55,090 nucleotides of DNA from NCBI GenBank assembly GCA_910588435.1, contig CAJUPL010000009.1:1-55090 (forward strand), in the 5' to 3' direction. The position numbers were made by a program, and so were the translations under genes. Position 1 is the first letter of the stretch, and each line of letters starts with the position of its first letter. The notes under the pieces were generated by a model, which was given only the letters and a program-made list of their open reading frames with translations, was not told the DNA's origin and made no database searches. This document shows, piece by piece, positions 48,556-55,090 of the stretch. This DNA comes from an uncultured Eggerthellaceae bacterium (GTDB lineage Bacteria; Actinomycetota; Coriobacteriia; Coriobacteriales; Eggerthellaceae).

Positions 48556-50580
48556 CTATATCCTATCATCCAGATCCATCTGCATGAGATGCACGTTGTC
48601 ACGCATGTTCTTCGCAGCCTGACGATCGATCCGGTTGCGCTCATACATCTTTTGGATCTGCTCAAGCTCTATCTGGTAAGCCAGTCGCCTGAGGTCATCG
48701 GTCTGGTCCACTATCTTGAAGGTGGTGGTGACGCTTGGCGCGCGGCGGCGCAGCTGCGCAAGCGTGGTCTCATACTCAACCAGCAGCCTGCTGACATCCT
48801 CGGTTCGAACGTCGTCCTCCTGGATCATCTTGTGCAGGATGTCCACGACGTATGAGTGCGTCTCCATCTGCAAGGCGCGCATCTCCTCCATGTCATCGTG
48901 CTGCATGGGGTTCGGCACCACCTTCGCAAGCTTCTGCCGCGTGCGCAGGATGAGCATCCTCACCGCAATGGCCAGATGTCGCACAGAGAGGTTCTTCTCC
49001 CTATGCCTTGCGAAACGCTCCATCTTCTCAAGGCGGCCGATGTACTCATACCCGATGTCATGTGAGACCACGCCCTCTTCTATCAGCGCCAGCGTCCTCT
49101 CTTGCTCCCATTCCAGCGCGTCGCACCTGAGCTCAACGTCTTGTGAGGTGTCAGCGCCGGTCATGTTCTTCGTCTCTTGCAGCCTGTCTTGGTAGATCTG
49201 GATGACGCGTCGCGTTGCGGTCAGGTTCTCGCGCGTCTGCAGTGCGGTGATCTCCTCGATCACGTTGCGAAGGATGTCTGCCAAGCACTCGAAGTAGTTC
49301 TGGCGCTCCTGGATCTCTGACTTCTTGCGCTCGCGCTTCGGCGCAACCAGCGGTACTACGAACGTGGCAAGCAGGAGCGTGCAGAGGATGACGCCGCACC
49401 CGATGAAGATGATCAGATGGCGCTCAGGGAATCGCACGCCGGACGCCAGGAAGATGGGGATGGTGAACAGGATGGAGAGCGTGATGGTGCCCTTCGCTCC
49501 GCAGAGCGTCACGATGAGCGCATTCCGCAGGTTGCGCTTGGTGAAGCGCCCTTTGTCGTGCTTGGTGTGACTGAGCTCCATGATGGTGCACCAGATGAAG
49601 CGGGTGCCCATGAGGAGGAACGTGACCAGCGCCACCAGCGCGATCAGAGTGAGGTTGGAGATGCTTGCATCTCCCCATGAATAGAGCATTGCCGTTGGGA
49701 TCTGCGTGCCAAGGAGCAGGAACACGATGCCATTCAGCGTGAAAGCTATGACCTCCCAGACGTTCGAAGAGACTATGTTCATATGCGACACACTGGGGCT
49801 CACCGTGCGTGGCGCGATGACATTCACAAGGCCTGCGACCACAACAGCGATGATCCCGCTCACATGGATGGCTTGGGCGGCAAGATAGACGATGAACGGG
49901 ATGCATATCTCGAACAAGACGTGGAAGGTGGTTGACTCTATTCCTATGCTGCGGATGCGGCGCAGGACCCAGTTCGCAAGGTATCCGATGGCTAGGCCGA
50001 ACAAGAGACCCCCGATGAACTCCACGATGAAGCTCTCGCCGGCCTCAAGGAGAGAGAACGCGCCCGTTGCAGCTGCAGCGATGGCGAACTGGAAGCAGAC
50101 GATGCCAGATGCATCGTTCAAGAGCAACTCACCCTTGAGCACTCCCCATTGGCGCTCGGGGATGTTCACCTGCTTGGAGAGCGAGGACACGGCAACGGCG
50201 TCAGTGGGGCCAAGCGCCGCGCCCAGTGCGAACGCTGCTGCAAGCGAGATGGTGGGGAGCACGGCGTTCAGCACGAACCCGATGATCAGCATGGTGACCA
50301 CCACTAGCCCCACCGCAAGCGATAGAATGGGGCCGCGGTTCCGCCAGAGGATGGCCTTGTCCGCGTTCTTTGCCTCAATGTATAGCAAAGGTGCGATGAA
50401 TAGCACTAAGAACAGGTCAGGCTCAAGCTCTATCACGATGGAGCCGCGCGAGAACAGTGCGATCACTATTCCCATGGCAACCTGGATGAGGGGGAGGGAG
50501 ACGCGCGGCACTATCTGATCTATGACAGCTGAGATCAATACCGCAATGGCCAACAACAGGACCAGCGTCAAGGTCTCCAA
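48556..50580 (-). CDS. CPA1-family Na+/H+ antiporter
   Basis: 674 residues. N-terminal about 410 residues form the 12-13-helix monovalent cation:proton antiporter domain (ALGAALGPTDAVAVSSL and LNDASGIVCFQFA contain the family Asp residues). The C-terminal 260 residues are a cytosolic, charged, helical regulatory tail. Exchanges Na+ or K+ for H+ at the inner membrane. TTG start with AGAGGTG upstream. Two tRNA genes lie upstream on the same strand. Confidence 0.88.
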   Translation of the reverse strand: METLTLVLLLAIAVLISAVIDQIVPRVSLPLIQVAMGIVIALFSRGSIVIELEPDLFLVLFIAPLLYIEAKNADKAILWRNRGPILSLAVGLVVVTMLIIGFVLNAVLPTISLAAAFALGAALGPTDAVAVSSLSKQVNIPERQWGVLKGELLLNDASGIVCFQFAIAAAATGAFSLLEAGESFIVEFIGGLLFGLAIGYLANWVLRRIRSIGIESTTFHVLFEICIPFIVYLAAQAIHVSGIIAVVVAGLVNVIAPRTVSPSVSHMNIVSSNVWEVIAFTLNGIVFLLLGTQIPTAMLYSWGDASISNLTLIALVALVTFLLMGTRFIWCTIMELSHTKHDKGRFTKRNLRNALIVTLCGAKGTITLSILFTIPIFLASGVRFPERHLIIFIGCGVILCTLLLATFVVPLVAPKRERKKSEIQERQNYFECLADILRNVIEEITALQTRENLTATRRVIQIYQDRLQETKNMTGADTSQDVELRCDALEWEQERTLALIEEGVVSHDIGYEYIGRLEKMERFARHREKNLSVRHLAIAVRMLILRTRQKLAKVVPNPMQHDDMEEMRALQMETHSYVVDILHKMIQEDDVRTEDVSRLLVEYETTLAQLRRRAPSVTTTFKIVDQTDDLRRLAYQIELEQIQKMYERNRIDRQAAKNMRDNVHLMQMDLDDRI

Positions 50581-50643
50581 GGCGCCACCTCTTCTGGAAT
50601 GCTACGTTTTCACTGCTTTCATATGACATGATAACAGGAGCTG

Positions 50644-50718
50644 TGGTGGGCCCTGCAGGATTCGAACCTGCAACCAAAGGATTATGAGTCCTCTGCTCCA
50701 CCATTGAGCTAAGGGCCC
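50644..50718 (-). tRNA. tRNA with CAT anticodon, probably tRNA-Ile2
   Basis: 75 nt with encoded CCA; acceptor GGGCCCT/AGGGCCC, anticodon loop CTCATAA. The acceptor sequence, the AGAGGACTCATAATCC arm and the GGTT variable loop resemble tRNA-Ile (lysidine at C34) rather than initiator or elongator Met; the distinction is an inference. Confidence 0.85.
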
Positions 50719-50759
50719 TCAGGTGCGACATGATTGAGGCTCAAGGATTTCAGAATAGA

Positions 50760-50835
50760 TGGTGCGCCATGAAGGACTCGAACCTTCGACCTTGGGATTA
50801 AGAGTCCCCTGCTCTACCAACTAAGCTAATGGCGC
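50760..50835 (-). tRNA. tRNA-Lys (CTT)
   Basis: 76 nt with encoded CCA; acceptor GCGCCAT/ATGGCGC, anticodon loop CTCTTAA with CTT. 41 nt upstream of the CAT tRNA on the same strand. Confidence 0.93.
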
Positions 50836-50913
50836 ACGCTCAATCATGGCTGCTGAATGAGCAGCGCAAGCTATTGTATGCGAAGGCAACGCACATGGCA
50901 AGGCAAATTTGAA

Positions 50914-50946
50914 AATGAAAAAGGCAGCCCCTGAAAGAGCTGCCTT
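50914..50946 (-). terminator. Intrinsic terminator of argS-tRNA-His
   Basis: AAGGCAGC (50921-50928) and GCTGCCTT (50939-50946), followed on the minus strand by TTTTTCATTTTC. Confidence 0.85.
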
Positions 50947-50956
50947 ATATTGCGAA

Positions 50957-51033
50957 TGGGGTGGCTGATGGGACTTGAACCCACGACCTCCAGAGCCACA
51001 ATCTGGCATTCTAGCCGACTGAACTACAGCCAC
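50957..51033 (-). tRNA. tRNA-His (GTG)
   Basis: Encoded CCA, discriminator C, acceptor GTGGCTG/CAGCCAC, anticodon loop TTGTGGC with GTG. The base preceding the 5' end would give the G-1 needed for His identity. Follows argS on the same strand. Confidence 0.93.
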
Positions 51034-51128
51034 CGTGTGATGCGCCGAAGCGCAAGCCGAAATTATAGGTGCAAGATGCGCGCTTCGCAAGTGGAGATCG
51101 TGAGCGGAGCGCCATCCTGCCCATTTGG

Positions 51129-52880
51129 CTACATGCGCTCCGGTGCGCTGACACCCAGAAGACCCAGCACCAACGCCAGCATGATGCGCGTGGCATCGCA
51201 GAGCGCAAGGCGCGCCTGACGGATTGGATCATCTGCGGTGCGGGGGTTGTTGTCATCGTCTGTGAGCACGCGGCAATCCGTATAGAATGCGTGGAACAGG
51301 CTTGCCAGATCCTGCGCGTAATGCGTCATGCGGAACGGCGCGCGGTCACGTGCTGCAAGCGCCACGAAGTCACCGAAATCAGCGATCTTGCGCATGAGCG
51401 CCAGCTCTGACGGATGCGTGAGAGGGGAGAGGTCAACGTTCTCAGGGACCACCTCTTCAGCCAGGTGCCCGATGCTCACCTTGCCATCCTCTTCCTCCTT
51501 CGCAAGCGCTTCAGGGGCCGCCTTGCGCAGGATGGAGCAGATGCGCGCATGCGCGTACTGCACGTAGTAGACCGGGTTGGATGCATCCTTCTTCTTGGCT
51601 GCTTCGATGTCGAAGTCAATGGGCTGGTCAGATGAGCGGGAGAGCATGAGGTAGCGCGTTGCATCCACGCCAACCTCTTCCACCAGCTCACGCAGCGTGA
51701 CCATCTCACCGGTGCGCTTGGACATGCGGACTGCCTCACCATTGCGGAAGAGGTTCACCAGCTGACCAAGGACGATCTCAAGATCTCCTGGCCATCCCCA
51801 CGCCTCCAGCATGCATTCGCACCTCTTGACGTAGCCATGGTGATCTGCGCCCCAGATGTTGATCAGGTGGTCGAACCCGCGCATCTTCTTGTCATAGTGG
51901 TAAGCCACGTCAGACATGAAATACGTCATCTCACCGTTGGCCTTGATCATGACGCGGTCCTTCTCATCCCCAAGCTCAGATGAGCGGAACCAGATGGCGC
52001 CATCCTCTTCCTTGACGTAGCCCTTGTCCTCCATGGCCTTGAGCGAGCGGCTGACGGGGCTCTCACCGTCTTCTCCCTCAACGTAGAGGCTGCGCTCTGA
52101 GAACCAGCGATCGAACGTGGTCCCAAGCTGGCTCAGGATATCCTCTTGATCCTCCAGCATCAGCTGATAGGCGATCTCACGGAAGGCCTCCATGCGCTCC
52201 TGATCTGACATGGATTCGTACTTGTTGCCCTCTTTGTCGATGATGGACTGCGCGATGTCAGCAACGTAGCTGCCGCCATAGCACTGCTCCGGCATCTCAA
52301 CGTCATGCCCCAGGAGTTGCATGTAGCGAACGGCAACGGAATTGCCGAACACGTCCATCTGGGTGCCGTGATCGTTCACGTAGAACTCTTCGTATACGTC
52401 ATAACCTGCATGGCGCATGACGCGTGCCATGGCGTCTCCCAGTGCAGCCCAGCGGCCGTGGCCTACATGGAGCGGACCGGTGGGGTTGGCAGAGACGTAC
52501 TCAAGGTTGATGTTGCGCTCACCTTGAGCGATGGTCCCCTTGCCGTAGTCATCCCCTTCGGTGCGAACGGCGCGAACCACCTCTTGCAGCTCAGCTGGCG
52601 TGAGGCGGATGTTGATGAAGCCAGGACCTGCTATCTCCACGCTCTCTATCATGGTGTTCTCAGGGATGTGGTCCACGATCACCTGAGCAACGTCACGAGG
52701 AGGCATCTTCGCGATCTTTGCCGTCCTCATGGCAACGGTTGACGCCCAGTCTCCGTTGGCCTCATCACGCGGGCGCTCAAGGGAGCTCTCCGGGATGTCT
52801 TGGATGGGGAGCGAGCCATCAGCCACTGAGTCCTTGATGGCCTGGTCCATTATCTTCTGCAGTGAAGTGCGGATGTTCAT
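51129..52880 (-). CDS. argS: Arginyl-tRNA synthetase
   Basis: 583 residues, class I synthetase. N-terminal add-1 domain, HVGH (HIGH-type) in GPLHVGHGRW, a RMSKRTG (KMSKS-type) loop and a C-terminal DALR anticodon-binding domain. Charges tRNA-Arg. ATG at 52880 with GGAAGGA. A tRNA-Arg gene starts 62 nt upstream on the same strand, and tRNA-His lies downstream, so the three may share a transcript. Confidence 0.96.
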   Translation of the reverse strand: MNIRTSLQKIMDQAIKDSVADGSLPIQDIPESSLERPRDEANGDWASTVAMRTAKIAKMPPRDVAQVIVDHIPENTMIESVEIAGPGFINIRLTPAELQEVVRAVRTEGDDYGKGTIAQGERNINLEYVSANPTGPLHVGHGRWAALGDAMARVMRHAGYDVYEEFYVNDHGTQMDVFGNSVAVRYMQLLGHDVEMPEQCYGGSYVADIAQSIIDKEGNKYESMSDQERMEAFREIAYQLMLEDQEDILSQLGTTFDRWFSERSLYVEGEDGESPVSRSLKAMEDKGYVKEEDGAIWFRSSELGDEKDRVMIKANGEMTYFMSDVAYHYDKKMRGFDHLINIWGADHHGYVKRCECMLEAWGWPGDLEIVLGQLVNLFRNGEAVRMSKRTGEMVTLRELVEEVGVDATRYLMLSRSSDQPIDFDIEAAKKKDASNPVYYVQYAHARICSILRKAAPEALAKEEEDGKVSIGHLAEEVVPENVDLSPLTHPSELALMRKIADFGDFVALAARDRAPFRMTHYAQDLASLFHAFYTDCRVLTDDDNNPRTADDPIRQARLALCDATRIMLALVLGLLGVSAPERM

Positions 52881-52941
52881 GACGGTCCTTCCGTGCTTGC
52901 CGAAGCGGAACGTTTGCGGAATGCCGCTCAGTCAGAGTTCG

Positions 52942-53014
52942 TGCGCCCAGCAGGACTCGAACCTGCAACCGCCGGATTAGAAGTCCGATGCTCTATCCAT
53001 TGAGCCATGGGCGC
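52942..53014 (-). tRNA. tRNA-Arg (TCT), CCA not encoded
   Basis: 73 nt: acceptor GCGCCCA/TGGGCGC, anticodon loop CTTCTAA with TCT, T-arm GGTTCGAGTCC. After discriminator A the DNA reads CGAAC, so CCA must be added enzymatically, unlike the other tRNAs here. Confidence 0.92.
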
Positions 53015-53078
53015 GCGAACCCTGACCTTCAAGCGTACAGGGCATTATAAGCCCGTATCGGCTGCCAGATGCGGCAGA

Positions 53079-54248
53079 TCAGAGATAATCATAGGGGCAG
53101 ACAGCCACTCCATTGACCTCAACTTGGAAATGGAGGTGCGGGCCGGTGGATCTTCCCGTGGAGCCCACTGCCGCTATGTGCTGTCCGCGCTCAACGCGCT
53201 GTCCGATGTCAACGAACACGGCAGAGCAGTGCATGTACTTGGTGACCAGGCCGTTGCCGTGGGAGATGACCACCCAGTTGCCAACGCTTCCGTTGTAGCT
53301 GCCGTCATAGGTAGCAGCGATGACCGTGCCAGCCTCGCCCGCGTAGATGGGGTCACCCATGTTGGCGGCCATGTCAGTTCCCAGGTGGAACTTCTGATCC
53401 ATCTCACGCCAGCCGTATCCGCTTGACTCCCACGCCGTGGGGCATGGGTTCGCGAAGAAGCCATTTCCCACGTCACGCCCCTCACCTGCGGCAAGGGAAG
53501 CTGCGAATGCGCGCGATGCAGCCTTGGCGGCCTCCTCAGCGCGCCTGGCTTCCTCTTCCTCAAGCTCCGCCTGAGCCTCGGTCTCTGAGATCTGCGTGGC
53601 TACGCTTGCGGCTTGCGCAGAGAGCTTGCCCTGCTTCTCTGATATCTCAAGCTTCTTGGCTTCGGCCACTTCAAGCTTGGCGTCCGCTTCGGCCTTCTGA
53701 GCATCGAACTCAGCATGGGCCGCTTCCGCCTCAGCCTTCACCTGACGACATTCCTCCACAAGCTCAGCGTGGCTTTCGCTCACGCGCTCCATCATGTCAA
53801 GGCCAAGCATGAAGTCAGAGAAGTTGGTTGAACCCAGAAGCACATTCATATATGAGGAGCTGGCGCCCGATTTGTCAGACTTGTACATCGTCTGCGCTAG
53901 CGCTTCTATCTGCTCTTGCAGCTCCAGCATCTCCGCTTGCGCCCTGTCCATCTTGACCTTGGATTCGCGCATGGCCTTCATGGCAGCGCGGCGCTCAGAG
54001 GTAGCGGTGTTGTACTCATCCATCACCTGATTGAGCTCTGTTTGCAGCGCGTCGATGGAGCTCTTGATGCTGTTGGCCTCGCTCTTCAGGGATTCCAGGC
54101 GCTCAAGCGTGCTCTGATCCTCATCTGCCATCGCTTCGCTTGGCATCGTGGACACTGCGAAGGGAGTGCAGAGCGCTAGCGCTAAGGCGCAAGCGCAGGC
54201 GCGCTTCGCGTTCGAGCTGGTGAAGTTCGATATGTCAGTTCTGCGCAT
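53079..54248 (-). CDS. Secreted coiled-coil M23 metallopeptidase (EnvC/murein hydrolase-like)
   Basis: 389 residues from ATG 54248 (GGAG upstream); a TTG at 54269 adds 7. Signal peptide (about 1-42), long coiled coils (about 45-240) and a C-terminal LytM/M23 domain with HLGTD, HGNG and HLHF zinc and catalytic motifs, all intact. It cleaves peptidoglycan peptides or activates other hydrolases at the cell surface. Located between tRNA-Gly and tRNA-Arg on the same strand. Confidence 0.9.
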   Translation of the reverse strand: MRRTDISNFTSSNAKRACACALALALCTPFAVSTMPSEAMADEDQSTLERLESLKSEANSIKSSIDALQTELNQVMDEYNTATSERRAAMKAMRESKVKMDRAQAEMLELQEQIEALAQTMYKSDKSGASSSYMNVLLGSTNFSDFMLGLDMMERVSESHAELVEECRQVKAEAEAAHAEFDAQKAEADAKLEVAEAKKLEISEKQGKLSAQAASVATQISETEAQAELEEEEARRAEEAAKAASRAFAASLAAGEGRDVGNGFFANPCPTAWESSGYGWREMDQKFHLGTDMAANMGDPIYAGEAGTVIAATYDGSYNGSVGNWVVISHGNGLVTKYMHCSAVFVDIGQRVERGQHIAAVGSTGRSTGPHLHFQVEVNGVAVCPYDYL

Positions 54249-54395
54249 TCGTCTCCGATTTTGCGTCAAGTTCTCTTGTTTACGGAATGGTAACGGTTGA
54301 TGATGGAGATAGTATGTAGCGATAGCGGCTCCCTGGCCTTTCTCTTGCGCTCTTCACTTGTTTGCGATGGGAATGCGCTGGTCAGCGCCGCGTTA

Positions 54396-54469
54396 TGGAG
54401 CGGGCGACGGGAATCGAACCCGCGTCAGGAGCTTGGAAGGCTCCGGTTCTACCATTGAACTACGCCCGC
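54396..54469 (-). tRNA. tRNA-Gly (TCC)
   Basis: 74 nt with encoded CCA; acceptor GCGGGCG/CGCCCGC, anticodon loop CTTCCAA with TCC. Confidence 0.94.
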
Positions 54470-54529
54470 AGCAGACAGGGATTATATCACTCCTCATGAA
54501 GGCAGCAATAGGCCTGCTTGCGTCATGCT

Positions 54530-54721
54530 GCTCTAAAAGTGTTGCACAGGCAAAGAGCATGCCTGTGCACTTTTATTACGGCCTTTGATCTGATGCACCT
54601 ACAGCCTTGCTGCCTTGGGTCCGGTGTCGCGGGCACGATGTGCCCGCTCCTTTCATAGCGGCCTTTAACATGGCTGCTCATTTCATTCGCATCCATGTAG
54701 CGGCCTTGGTGGCCTCCGGCC
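54530..54721. repeat. Module A structured repeat, copy 6 (double)
   Basis: TGCACAGGCA/TGCCTGTGCA (54543-54569), TTTTATTACGGCCTTT, then the GGTCCGGTGTC lead also seen at 19-29, with GCGGGCAC/GTGCCCGC (54629-54647) in place of GCGGGTGC/GCACCCGC, then AGCGGCCTTTAAC, ATGG/CCAT, GTAGCGGCCTTG and GGTGGCC/GGCCACC. Confidence 0.7.
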
Positions 54722-54746
54722 ACCTATGCAGCATTGCATCCCCCCT

Positions 54747-54927
54747 GCGGTAGGCGGCTGCATCGCAATAACAGCATTGCTTCCCCCCTCCTGTAGGCGC
54801 TTGCATTGCAAGCGCAGCATTGCGCCAGCAATGCGTAACGCAGGCGATAGCCTGCGAACACCCGGCACCCAGCAACTGGTCAGGCAACCTTGCCTGACGC
54901 AGATCAGCCATCCGGGCATTTCGAGCT
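54747..54927. repeat. Module C structured repeat, copy 7
   Basis: Decayed first hairpins, GCGCTTGC/GCAAGCGC, GCATTGC/GCAATGC (loop GCCA), CGCAGGC/GCCTGCG (loop GATA) as in copy 1, CACCCGG with CCGGGCA at long range, and TCAGGC/GCCTGA. Confidence 0.65.
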
Positions 54928-54955
54928 GCAACCCTCATCCCTCTTCCCGCTCACC

Positions 54956-55064
54956 TGCGATGGCTGGCACCCTCGCTAGGCTTCGGACTGGCAGGGAAAT
55001 ATGGTGCTTCGCTTATACCATATTTCCCTTGGTCCTCAGAAACGCTCGGGTACCAGCCATCGCA
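54956..55064. repeat. Nested inverted repeat at the window end
   Basis: Outer arms TGCGATGGCTGG (54956-54967) and CCAGCCATCGCA (55053-55064); inner arms GGGAAATATGGT (54994-55005) and ACCATATTTCCC (55017-55028), both perfect 12-bp pairings. No gene seen in the rest of 54471-55090. Confidence 0.65.
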
Positions 55065-55090
55065 TGCTTCGCCACAAGTGAGTAGGGGAG

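Noticed and set aside
50644..50718. Calling the CAT tRNA an initiator or elongator Met tRNA
   Set aside because: Acceptor and anticodon-arm sequence resemble the lysidine-modified tRNA-Ile; initiator features (unpaired first base, three G-C pairs in the anticodon stem) are lacking.

Overview
The window looks like chromosomal DNA of a G+C-rich, probably anaerobic actinobacterium. I favour the class Coriobacteriia (Eggerthellales-like). This is inferred from a PucR-controlled arginine deiminase operon with a YfcC-type permease, a feoA-feoA-feoB operon with an FeoB-associated Cys-rich peptide, frequent TTG/GTG starts, and several promoters that look leaderless. Species cannot be fixed from sequence alone. 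No phage, plasmid, rRNA, CRISPR or transposase gene was seen.

Layout. 1-3000: structured intergenic repeats, a small membrane protein and an SLC13-type anion permease. 3000-8000 (minus): a flippase-like membrane protein and two paralogous GT-C membrane glycosyltransferases. 8018-11875: a CtpE-like P-type ATPase, then alkA-like and ogt alkylation-repair genes. 12205-17754: ferrous iron uptake (two FeoA, FeoB, Cys-rich peptide), an ABC-F ATPase and a DtxR-type regulator. 17879-24664: FtsB/DivIC-like protein, Ppx/GppA, polyprenyl diphosphate synthase, a peptidoglycan-binding-domain protein, a sortase, RsmI and a YgjP-like metallopeptidase. 24654-26113 (minus): pdxST. 26813-27303: a RelBE-type toxin-antitoxin pair between two large repeat blocks. 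28176-31024 (minus): a lower-G+C island of an SPFH protein with a GYF_2 domain, a second GYF_2 protein, a zinc-ribbon protein and a small acidic protein, divergent from an XRE regulator. 31400-36550: an unusual MerR regulator, a DUF2510-like protein, tRNA-Thr, and the TIGR03915/TIGR03916-like radical SAM pair. 36626-43377: pucR-like regulator, arcA, arcB, arcC and a permease; together these would convert arginine to ornithine, CO2, ammonia and ATP. 43456-54469: dinB, L,D-transpeptidase, murI, rdgB, a Na+/H+ antiporter, argS, an M23 peptidase and seven tRNAs.

The most unusual content is intergenic. Three structured repeat modules (called A, B and C here) recur, usually in the order A-B-C and the same orientation. 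Their loops and flanks are conserved while whole stems are exchanged for different but still self-complementary sequences. A separate palindrome of about 66 bp built on TGTCATTGACC occurs four times. Other signals worth attention: a perfect hairpin covering the sortase ribosome-binding site, a 19-bp-spacer promoter with a palindrome for the MerR gene, a TANNNT-N6-ATG leaderless motif at four genes, an intrinsic-terminator-like hairpin between feoA and feoB, and a probable ATC start codon for the SLC13 permease.
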